In this document: piece by piece, positions 41,949 to 49,192 of the stretch
How positions within the stretch are numbered: the stretch's first letter is position 1
Layout: each line of letters begins with the position of its first letter
Virus record (IMG/VR): IMGVR_UViG_3300030451_001059
Span: 1-49,192 of that record
Direction: 5' to 3' (one strand)
DNA from: a virus
Length of the DNA: 49,192 nt
The notes under the pieces: model-generated
The model's database searches: none
Told to the model about the DNA's origin: nothing
Seen by the model: the letters and a program-made list of their open reading frames with translations, nothing else
Made by a program: the position numbers and the translations under genes

Positions 41949-43385
41949 TCAAAAGTTGATACCCATGACACCGGATACACTACGCCGAGTAGTAGTAGGT
42001 TCATCAAAGATGTCCAAGTCATCAAGTAAAACAAACTGTCCTCCCGTTCCTTGTGAAGCAGCGTTAGCAAGTGCCAAACTCATAACCAAATCGTCATGTG
42101 CGCCAACTCCCTCGAACTTCCCTGATGCTGTTATTGAGAACATGGATAACTCCTCAATCAACGCACCAGTCAGTCTTCTACTTGCACTGTCACCATACGG
42201 CATGATTATCTTCTGATTCTCGATATTCATCTGAAGATTTAGAATTATCTCTTGCTTCTTCTTCCTCGTTGTGTTGAAGTCCCTGACATTCAAATCTGTC
42301 ATGTTCTTGAGTTCCTGTGTGAATGCCTTTGCGAATGTGTTGGTCTCAAACAGAATCTCTTCCGGCTCGAAGACCTTACCAATCAAGCGAATCTTCTCTA
42401 TGTTCTCCCTGAACTCTATGTTCTTCGCCCTGTCTACATGTACGATTGCCTTGTTCTTATTCTCATCTACCTCTAGAACTGTGATAACATTGTAGTCTCC
42501 ATCAGTCGAGATAGCAGGGTCAACTCCGACATAGTATTTGTATCCCTTATCCTTTCTATTTCCTAGTTTCAAAACATAATCCTTGCTCTTGCACTTCTCT
42601 ATGAACTCAGGATTGAATAGAGCAGTTCCAGTAGAAATTGGAACACATAGGTATTCTCTTGTAAACTTTAGAGAACCTATCTCAGCCTTTCTTTGCATAA
42701 GTGCATCGTAGTCCCAACGCTCAGGCCAAAGAGGTTCATTCAATGCATTGAGACATGGGTATTTCGTGACAGTATATGCCTCGTTCTCTTCCAATTGTGC
42801 AAAGATGTCTGTGTAGGTGAACGGTGTTCCAATCATTCTGAGTTTGGAAGTATGATGCAGAGTCGGAATCATGTCACCGAAGAACCAGTCAGTAACTCTC
42901 TGAATACCAGCGAGACTGAACTCCTTCAAGGGGTCGTCAATGATAATCTCCTGTGGGTGAAGACCACGAATCTGAGAACCAACGGAACGCTCTAGAATCG
43001 CATTGCCGTTGGTAAGTTGAATGTTCCCAATTGCCCATCCACGACTAGGCTTGAATTGTTTCAACGCTGGATGGTTGAAGTATCTATCAATCTCCCTCAT
43101 GTGAACAAGTGTCTGCTTTTGATTCGATGATATGTATAGCATCTGAAAGGGAGGCTCTTGGAAAATTAGATTCCATACAACCCAACAATGCATGAAGACT
43201 GACTTTCCGTGGTCTCTGCTACAAACGATAACTGTCCTGTCTGTCTTCTCCATAGACTCTAGCCACTCTTTCATGTATTCGGGATACATCATCCCTAGTA
43301 CATTCTTGAAGAAATATGGAAAGGATGTCTTAGACAACTCCATGTCCATAGAAGACATGAAATCTAGATTTTGCATGTCAGTCAT
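41949..43385 (-). CDS. terL: Terminase large subunit (478 aa)
   Basis: The ATPase motifs are clear: Walker A CSRDHGKS at residues 55-62, Walker B EIIIDD at 146-151, and a coupling-type segment RMIGTPFTYTD near 183-193. The C-terminal RNase H-like nuclease has Asp289 in YVGVDPA, Glu347 in EEILFETN and Asp431/432 in GAHDDLVMSLALA. The protein packages DNA into the prohead through the portal and cuts concatemers. The start overlaps the previous gene by ATGA. The length is normal for the family. No small subunit is recognised beside it; the preceding 251-residue protein or the following HTH protein are candidates. Confidence 0.95.
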   Translation of the reverse strand: MTDMQNLDFMSSMDMELSKTSFPYFFKNVLGMMYPEYMKEWLESMEKTDRTVIVCSRDHGKSVFMHCWVVWNLIFQEPPFQMLYISSNQKQTLVHMREIDRYFNHPALKQFKPSRGWAIGNIQLTNGNAILERSVGSQIRGLHPQEIIIDDPLKEFSLAGIQRVTDWFFGDMIPTLHHTSKLRMIGTPFTYTDIFAQLEENEAYTVTKYPCLNALNEPLWPERWDYDALMQRKAEIGSLKFTREYLCVPISTGTALFNPEFIEKCKSKDYVLKLGNRKDKGYKYYVGVDPAISTDGDYNVITVLEVDENKNKAIVHVDRAKNIEFRENIEKIRLIGKVFEPEEILFETNTFAKAFTQELKNMTDLNVRDFNTTRKKKQEIILNLQMNIENQKIIMPYGDSASRRLTGALIEELSMFSITASGKFEGVGAHDDLVMSLALANAASQGTGGQFVLLDDLDIFDEPTTTRRSVSGVMGINF

Positions 43386-44137
43386 TGCGAGCCTCCGAAT
43401 ATGTTTGTGGGTCGGTCTCTTCTGCCTTTACCTCTCTGTGTAAGTCTGCCTAGCCTTTTCAACCGATTTTTTATCTCATCAATGCGGTTGAAGTTCTTCT
43501 CTTTTTGTTGAGGGGTAATTTTTCTGTTTTTGTTCTTCTTGTAAAGTTTCTCTAGTTCCCTGTTTAGTTTTCTACTCTCTTCAAGTGCATCTGCTACATT
43601 GGTTTGGCTTTTTTCTGCCATGACCTCACGGAGTCTCCTTTTGTCATCCTCTCCCCAAATCGGCAGTAGTGCTTGAAATGGTGATGAGAATACTCTCTTC
43701 AGTCTAGCGACATCGCTTGTAGAATAAACACTATCAAACAATATCACTGAATCTGTGTTTCCCAAGTCTTTTGGCTTTGCAGGTCTATTGAACTTTGAGG
43801 GACGCATAGATGAAGTATAGGTGTCTTCAGGTTTAAGCCTTCTAAACGATACGACATAATCTGAATTGAATGGGTCTGAGAATGCTATGTGTAATCTTCC
43901 AACTGCCCCTTTATTTCCTATGGCCTGTGCAATTCCTTTCAGGTTTCCTTCTATTTTATCTCCTTGAAATTTCTTTTTTGCTGAGTATTCAAAATGTGGT
44001 CTAGTAGTAGCGACATTTCTCAAGTTGTGGAAGAAATCTTTCTTTTCTCTTATCGCATCGTCATAGGACTCCGCATCTTTCTCAGGAGGTACGCCGAAGT
44101 CCTCTCCTCCTAGTTTGAGTATGTCAAACCAAGTCAA
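43382..44137 (-). CDS. Tagged protein upstream of terminase (251 aa)
   Basis: The protein starts at TTG 44137, directly after the GNAT-like gene stop, and reads MTWFDILKLGGEDFG, the best match to the Trp-centred consensus. The middle (residues ~65-150) is a mixed domain (GAVGRLHIAFSDPFNSDYVV, DSVILFDSVYSTSDVARLK). The C-terminal ~90 residues are a basic coiled coil (ESRKLNRELEKLYKKNKNRK, RIDEIKNRLKRLGRLTQRGK). It ends overlapping terminase by ATGA. It may be a packaged basic protein or a terminase partner. No family is recognised. Confidence 0.72.
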   Translation of the reverse strand: MTWFDILKLGGEDFGVPPEKDAESYDDAIREKKDFFHNLRNVATTRPHFEYSAKKKFQGDKIEGNLKGIAQAIGNKGAVGRLHIAFSDPFNSDYVVSFRRLKPEDTYTSSMRPSKFNRPAKPKDLGNTDSVILFDSVYSTSDVARLKRVFSSPFQALLPIWGEDDKRRLREVMAEKSQTNVADALEESRKLNRELEKLYKKNKNRKITPQQKEKNFNRIDEIKNRLKRLGRLTQRGKGRRDRPTNIFGGSQ

Positions 44138-44623
44138 TCAGATTAGCCCCCTAGTTAGGATGAATCTCCAACCCAAGTTCTTCTTGATTCCCCAATCATC
44201 TCCATACCTCTGTCGAAACTTATCGACTAATTCTTCAGGTATTCCCATCAAGTCCTCAGTTTGAAACTTTAGATTTCTATGTAAATTGACCCATGTTTGC
44301 TGTGGTATCTTCGTAGACCGAAGACCTAGAATCTTAGGCTTACCTGCTAACTTGTCCATTCTATACTGCAAGAGTGCCTTCCAATTTCCACCGCCTTTCG
44401 GTGCATTTCTGTCTCTCGCCTTCAGACCACCTAAGATTCCGTAGTCTCCTTTGTCACTATAACCAGCAACACCAACGACCTCACCATCGTTTGTTCTGAC
44501 AACCCAATTATCCAAGTCATACCAAGAAGGAGCGTTTCTCACAAATGGGTCATCAGGGTTGTCCCTGTTCCACATGAAGAAGGCATCATCCTTCGATACT
44601 TCCTTGATTTGTATGTCTGCCAT
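44138..44623 (-). CDS. GNAT-like acetyltransferase (161 aa)
   Basis: ATG 44623 is chosen because GGTGAGG lies just upstream; an upstream in-frame start would overlap the preceding gene by about 80 bases. The core pattern fits the GNAT fold: WVVRTNDGEVVGVAGYSDKG forms the central strands, and GLKARDRNAPKGGGNWKALL resembles the acetyl-CoA-binding loop and helix. A strand (PKILGLRSTKI) and WVNLHRNLKFQTE follow, as in many GNAT proteins near the end of the fold. The acceptor is unknown. Phage GNATs can modify virion or host proteins. The match is moderate, because the pyrophosphate loop is not a perfect R-x-x-G-x-G/A. Confidence 0.6.
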   Translation of the reverse strand: MADIQIKEVSKDDAFFMWNRDNPDDPFVRNAPSWYDLDNWVVRTNDGEVVGVAGYSDKGDYGILGGLKARDRNAPKGGGNWKALLQYRMDKLAGKPKILGLRSTKIPQQTWVNLHRNLKFQTEDLMGIPEELVDKFRQRYGDDWGIKKNLGWRFILTRGLI

Positions 44624-44627
44624 TTCC

Positions 44628-47504
44628 TCACCTAAAGTTCGCTTTGAGGAAATAGACCCCCTCTTGTGGAATACCGTACTTCGTGCCGATGCTTTGCATA
44701 GAGTCAATCTCTTTCACTACTTTCTCTATTTCCATAGCAGTCATATCCACCTTGTACTTGTCGTTCATAATATCAATCGCCTCTGACACAGCATCGTAGT
44801 TTTCTATGTTTGATATGCCGTAATAGATAGGCTTGCCCATCATCTTCCTAATTTCATCATGTGCCTTCAGGAGAAGTGACTGTTCAGCAGACTTGGTTAT
44901 CTTCAGGTCTACCTCTGCCTGTTGTATGTTTCCAATTAGTGCTTCTGACCCCTTCACCTTGTCTTTGTATTCGGGTTTGTTGACTATTAGGTGATTGAGT
45001 ATGGACTCGAACGGGTATAGTTTCTTTGATTCATATTCCTCAGACCACTCATTTGTCATTTTCTTAGTGCCTCCAATGCCGAATTGCATTGGCTTTAATT
45101 TAGCATCATCGAAAATATTGTGCAGGAAATTACCAAACTCAGTGTTTGTCATCTCTGTTAGTTCACCCTGAAATATGTCATCTACCATGTCAGCCAAGTT
45201 TTTTGTTACCTTCATTAACTCATTCTGCTTTGACCCCACATTCAATCCAACCAATACTCTTGTGAAGTCTCGTATCTCTTCGATTTGTGATAGACTCAGT
45301 TTGAAGTCTGTGCTTTCCATTCTAAGAACATGCATGAATGGACTGTCTTCCCTTGTTGTTTCTTGGGCTATGTTTTCAATTGGCCGACTTCCCACTTTGA
45401 CGATATAACCTAGTTTCTCATCCGAAGGCTTGAACTTGCTTCCGCTTGGGTCAATGAAGAAGTCAACAATACTGTCTATGAGGTTCTCAAACTTATCACT
45501 CATATCGAGCGTCTTCAATTCTCTAAGGTGGGTGTTCCCTGCTCCTGCTCTAGCAAATGTGACTCTAGGTGAACGTGCTTCTCTGATGGTTTTACCCTCA
45601 TCGTCCTTCCTTTCCCTCTGACCAAGACCTACACTGCTGCCCTTGGAACTCCTCTCAAAGTCAGACCCATACTCAATGAACTCGTTAACTAGTTTCAGAT
45701 ACTCGGCTATTCTCTCATGCACTTTGTCATCTTCTTCCCCACCCTGTATCTCCTTCATCAATGGAAGATACAAATTATCGAGAGAACCGACCTCCATCCT
45801 CTCAAGGTCTTTCATGTATCTATCTAGGGCAGGTATCAAATCGCTTCGCTCTATTAGAACGAAACCAGTTTTCAATCTTCTCTTTATTTCGTTAAGTTGC
45901 TTCTTCACCAACGTTCCTGCGAGTAACTCATCTGCCTTTCCTGTCTTTATCGCATAGGCGTAAAGTGGGTCTACCTTGGTATTCATGAGATTGTTGATTT
46001 TATCCTTCAACTCTTCTTCTTGGTCTTGAGCCTCCAATGATTGAACTAGTTCGCCATACCTACTGACATCATCCCTGTACTCTTCCTCTTGCACAATGAA
46101 ATTCTGCTTTGGGTATCTATTGATGTCCTTCAAGAAATTCTTGAATAGAATCACTGATTTGCTTTCTATGTTATCTATGTCCTCAATCTCTATTCTATCA
46201 TAGAGGCTAATATAGTTCAAGTCATTAGTTTTGACAGCCTTGAATTCTCCGAAGAGTTTCTTCAACTCGCTTGAGTATTCTGTTTTGCTATCCAATTTGT
46301 CAATTGCATCCTTGAACTCATCGTGTGATTTTTGGAACTCATCAAACTTGTCATTGATACCACTCCAATAATCGTAAATCTCCTTTCTCCTTTTGATATC
46401 CTTGGTGTCTACTCTGCCTATTATCTGAGAGCCTCGCAGTTCAGAGATTCGATATTGGCCCTCTCCCCTCTCTTTCTTGTCATCCAACTGCTTCAACATA
46501 TTCTTGAATGGAAGCATGACAGGCATCAGGTATTCAGGTATCTCATTATCTAGGACTCGTATTGCAGTATCGACCTTAATCTCAAAATCGAACCCTAGTG
46601 ATATGTTCTTCTGAACATAGTTGTTCCACGCCCTATTCGTTCTACCGACCTTATTCTTTGGTGGGTATCTATCGAAGTAGAACTTGACAATCCTCTCATC
46701 CAAATTCTCTCCTCTAAGTTTGAACATGCCTAGTATTTCCAATAGTTGTCGGTCTTTCTTTACCTCATTCACTATTTCAGACCCACTCAACCTAACTCTA
46801 TCCGCTTCAGTTCCCTCTCTTACAATGTCGAGGCTTCTTGCAATCAACTCCTGAAGCATTTCTTTCCTTTTCTTTGCTCTCAGCAGATTTTCAAAATTCT
46901 TGAATTTCTTCTCTATCTCCTGTTGGACATCTGCTGCTATCGCTGCTGTCTTCTTTCTTGTTCCATCTGCGTTTAGAGAGAGTCTTCCTTGTAGGGACTT
47001 TCCTCGCATGATGGCTATATCGCTTGCTTCTCTTGAGTTTGATTTTTGCTGAAGGAAGACATAGAGAGCATCATCGGGGAACTGCTTCATGTCCCTGAGT
47101 TTTAGTTTCTCGGTGACTTTTCCTTTAGGTGCAGGGGCTTCTCCTATCTCCTCCTTGAGCCTAGCAATCGCTTCCTCTTTGTTGAACTTAGCAGGTACTG
47201 GCTCTTCTACCTCAACTTCTTTTTCTTCATACTCTCTAGTCTCAGGGTTATACTCTTCTCTCTTGACTTTCTTTTTCTTTTGAGTGTATTTCTCAACTCC
47301 CCTTCTCTTCAGTTCTGCTATGACTTCATTATACGTCATCTCATCAGGATTCAGTCGCTCTGCAACTGTCGAGTCGGTGGTCTTAGGCTTACCTTCCTCA
47401 TCGAAGTGTTCAGCATTCAAACGATTCATGTAGGCATTAAGTCCATCCTCGCCGTCTTCCATCAGAAAGGTGAAGGCTCGATTGTAATCCACTTGTGGTT
47501 TCAT
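44628..47504 (-). CDS. Large unknown charged helical protein (958 aa)
   Basis: ATG 47504 overlaps the stop of the previous gene (ATGA). The protein is long, strongly charged and mostly helical. It has a Lys/Glu low-complexity stretch near residues 75-105 (KKKKVKREEYNPETREYEEK), a Pro/Ala linker, and long helical regions. It has no signal peptide, membrane helix, P-loop or nuclease motif that I can see. It starts MKPQVDYNRAFTFLMEDGED. Together with the next gene upstream it forms a pair of large proteins before the packaging genes. Large helical proteins in phage structural blocks may be internal core or ejection proteins, but this is inference. Confidence 0.75.
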   Translation of the reverse strand: MKPQVDYNRAFTFLMEDGEDGLNAYMNRLNAEHFDEEGKPKTTDSTVAERLNPDEMTYNEVIAELKRRGVEKYTQKKKKVKREEYNPETREYEEKEVEVEEPVPAKFNKEEAIARLKEEIGEAPAPKGKVTEKLKLRDMKQFPDDALYVFLQQKSNSREASDIAIMRGKSLQGRLSLNADGTRKKTAAIAADVQQEIEKKFKNFENLLRAKKRKEMLQELIARSLDIVREGTEADRVRLSGSEIVNEVKKDRQLLEILGMFKLRGENLDERIVKFYFDRYPPKNKVGRTNRAWNNYVQKNISLGFDFEIKVDTAIRVLDNEIPEYLMPVMLPFKNMLKQLDDKKERGEGQYRISELRGSQIIGRVDTKDIKRRKEIYDYWSGINDKFDEFQKSHDEFKDAIDKLDSKTEYSSELKKLFGEFKAVKTNDLNYISLYDRIEIEDIDNIESKSVILFKNFLKDINRYPKQNFIVQEEEYRDDVSRYGELVQSLEAQDQEEELKDKINNLMNTKVDPLYAYAIKTGKADELLAGTLVKKQLNEIKRRLKTGFVLIERSDLIPALDRYMKDLERMEVGSLDNLYLPLMKEIQGGEEDDKVHERIAEYLKLVNEFIEYGSDFERSSKGSSVGLGQRERKDDEGKTIREARSPRVTFARAGAGNTHLRELKTLDMSDKFENLIDSIVDFFIDPSGSKFKPSDEKLGYIVKVGSRPIENIAQETTREDSPFMHVLRMESTDFKLSLSQIEEIRDFTRVLVGLNVGSKQNELMKVTKNLADMVDDIFQGELTEMTNTEFGNFLHNIFDDAKLKPMQFGIGGTKKMTNEWSEEYESKKLYPFESILNHLIVNKPEYKDKVKGSEALIGNIQQAEVDLKITKSAEQSLLLKAHDEIRKMMGKPIYYGISNIENYDAVSEAIDIMNDKYKVDMTAMEIEKVVKEIDSMQSIGTKYGIPQEGVYFLKANFR

Positions 47505-49192
47505 TCTCTAACCCCCTGTGATATCTGAATCCAAATCGCAGGTTCTACAAACCCACCTTCGGGACTAGGTATCTTGATTCCCATCGCCTTCCCCTCTGCA
47601 CTTATGTCTTTCATCCTATCTCTGACACCATCGAGGAAAGCCTTCCTTATCTTGGGATACTGCTCAATCACCCTTTCCTTGAACTCCTCGGATGTTATTT
47701 CTCCGTCTGCTAAATCATACTCGTCTTCTTGTATGTCTCCTGCATTATACAATAGGCCCAACTTATCCAATGTGGTGACTATGTGAGTTAGTGTCCCATC
47801 TTTTTCGTCAGGAGTCATTGAATTATCTACTGCATCTCCACGAATGACATCCTCAAGAACAGACCAAGCATCTACCTTCTCACTCTCAAAGTATGTGAGT
47901 TTGGCCTTATCTGCTGATAGTGCTTGCATTGTATTGTCTGAACGCCTTAGTCTCATATTGTTAAGAGCCTCAATGACCTTATCGATGTCTCCGACCTCTT
48001 CCTCAACAGCATCCATGTTCTCAAACTTATCATTGATTCCTAGTTTCTTTATTGCTGCGTTGAAGTTCTTTGCGGAGTCATCCTCTAGTGCTTCGACTAA
48101 CTCATCCCTTATCTCTTCAGTCATGGGGTTTCCTTCGTCATCGGACATTGCTTCCTCGAATTCTGCATTGGCATCTTCGTCTGCTCTTATATCTGCGAAC
48201 ATCTGCCTCTTTGCTCTGTTCCCCTTCCTTGAGATGTCCTGCCATTTCTTCGGGGATGTGTCAGATGTGATTTTTATTCTCTCTTCCCTTTGTTCAGGAG
48301 TCTCGTTCTTCCTACCATAGAATGCCTCAATGTCTTCTTTGTACTTGTCATAGATTACACTGATGTTCGGACCACTGACGACTTCGTTGATTATTTTCTT
48401 CAATCCTCTGTCTTCTACGAGATTACGCTTCTTGTAACTCGTTGGTATTGCTGACTGATTCATTGCTTCGTTGTTGAGTATGAACTCCAATGAAGGAGAT
48501 ATTGCCCTAGTTGCAAATAGGTATTTTGCAACTCCAAGAGGGCCGGGGTTAGTGCCTTCGTAGATGAATGGCAACTTCTTGTTTACGTTGGCGACACTCA
48601 TTATCTTCTTGATGTAGTCAACAACTATGCCATCGCTAATGCTTGTCCTAATCTCTACTTGAGGGACTCCACCTATCTTCAGGATTTTCTTTATCTTCGC
48701 TATCTCAGGATACTTGTCCTCGGAGTCAGATAGCAATGCTCTTCTCAGGCTCTTGTTAGTCTGTATGAAGTTCCTTGCTCTTTGATTTCTAGCATCTAAT
48801 TTTCCAGCATACTTCTTCTTTCCTCTACCTTCTAGGACTTCTAGAAGTTCATCATATTTTTTGTTCTCTATGAAACTCTTGATGTCCCTGTTTAGGTTTC
48901 CTCTGATGTTAGTCGCACTGGTTTTCTTCGGTGTTACGGTACTCAGCCTTTCGATGATAGCATCAACGTTAGGGAAGATATCGGTATCCCTCAACTTGAA
49001 ATCTGTTCCTCCAATGTTTACGGTTTCTCCTTGGAGAAGTCTCCTTGCTTTCTGAGCGGTTTGAACTTGGGAGGAACTTAATTCATCTTTCGTATACTCT
49101 TCCCAACTGTCTTCGTTCGAGGCTGCTTGCCAAATCTTGAATGTCGGTGTGTTTGGTTTCACTGGAAAGTCCTTGACCTCTTGCTTACCGAA
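47501..49192 (-). CDS. Large unknown charged protein, N-terminus beyond the window
   Basis: The reading frame is open to the right edge: codons before the GTG at 49162 continue without a stop (FGKQEVKDFP and onward), so the true start is probably outside. At least 563 residues are visible. They are charged and helical (RGNLNRDIKSFIENKKYDEL, ADIRADEDANAEFEEAMSDD), with a segment PTFKIWQAASNEDSWEEYTK near the visible start. No catalytic motif, membrane helix or known domain is recognised. It is coupled by ATGA to the following 958-residue gene, so the two likely act together. Confidence 0.7.
   Translation of the reverse strand, partial: FGKQEVKDFPVKPNTPTFKIWQAASNEDSWEEYTKDELSSSQVQTAQKARRLLQGETVNIGGTDFKLRDTDIFPNVDAIIERLSTVTPKKTSATNIRGNLNRDIKSFIENKKYDELLEVLEGRGKKKYAGKLDARNQRARNFIQTNKSLRRALLSDSEDKYPEIAKIKKILKIGGVPQVEIRTSISDGIVVDYIKKIMSVANVNKKLPFIYEGTNPGPLGVAKYLFATRAISPSLEFILNNEAMNQSAIPTSYKKRNLVEDRGLKKIINEVVSGPNISVIYDKYKEDIEAFYGRKNETPEQREERIKITSDTSPKKWQDISRKGNRAKRQMFADIRADEDANAEFEEAMSDDEGNPMTEEIRDELVEALEDDSAKNFNAAIKKLGINDKFENMDAVEEEVGDIDKVIEALNNMRLRRSDNTMQALSADKAKLTYFESEKVDAWSVLEDVIRGDAVDNSMTPDEKDGTLTHIVTTLDKLGLLYNAGDIQEDEYDLADGEITSEEFKERVIEQYPKIRKAFLDGVRDRMKDISAEGKAMGIKIPSPEGGFVEPAIWIQISQGVRE

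Noticed and set aside
44138-44707. A 189-codon version of the GNAT-like gene
   Set aside because: The first 28 codons overlap the end of the 958-residue gene in another frame, and the good ribosome binding site is before ATG 44623.
284-49055. Many plus-strand open frames of 60-290 codons, including a 280-codon and a 292-codon frame
   Set aside because: All lie antisense to strongly supported minus-strand genes, lack ribosome binding sites and coupling, and encode Ser/Leu/Val-rich shadow peptides. They arise from the skewed composition of the fibre, tape measure and helical genes.

Overview
The window is part of a tailed double-stranded DNA virus genome (class Caudoviricetes). It carries almost the whole virion-morphogenesis block. 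Every supported gene lies on the minus strand, so the block reads from high to low coordinates. Coding density is close to 99%: genes are chained by ATGA, TGATG or TAATG overlaps or gaps of a few bases, usually behind GGTGAT- or GAGGTGAT-like ribosome binding sites. No gene-free stretch exceeds about 100 bases. I see no tRNA, rRNA, integrase, CRISPR array or replication gene. Both ends are cut inside genes.

Layout in transcription order. 49192-44138: two large unrecognised charged helical proteins and a GNAT-like protein. 44137-38969: packaging core (a tagged basic protein, terminase large subunit, a helix-turn-helix/LAGLIDADG fusion, and a portal with two zinc-binding motifs). 38972-34470: a cassette of small, often very basic or coiled-coil proteins plus a soluble PAP2 phosphatase, most of which carry a short Trp-centred peptide (consensus about M-x-W-F-D-I-L-K). 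34463-28912: an 854-residue ATP-dependent DNA ligase, prohead protease with a nested scaffold gene, major capsid protein and a probable decoration protein. 28822-25216: a SAP-domain protein, small virion-like proteins, two membrane proteins, an Arf/Ras-like GTPase and a zinc-finger protein. 25201-17827: a connector and tail set (adaptor, tail completion, tail tube, tail chaperone with a -1 frameshift, tape measure). 17827-1: baseplate, hub and very long fibre proteins.

The host is inferred, not shown. The archaeal-type ATP-dependent ligase, zinc ribbons in the portal, the LAGLIDADG domain beside terminase and the Arf-like GTPase suggest a virus of a mesophilic marine archaeon (Marine Group II or a relative). 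The fibre C-terminus and several small basic modules are also known from marine T4-like and other bacteriophages, so a bacterial host is not excluded.

The most interesting signals are: (1) the Trp-centred peptide, found at the N-terminus of many head-cassette proteins, at internal module joints in two of them, and in related form at the extreme C-terminus of the scaffold, which suggests a capsid-targeting system like the internal-protein signals of T4; (2) an Arf-like GTPase with intact G motifs beside two membrane proteins inside a virion gene block; (3) a scaffold nested in the protease gene behind a perfect internal ribosome binding site; (4) a textbook GGGAAAC slippery site in the tail chaperone; and (5) a DNA ligase placed in the head module.
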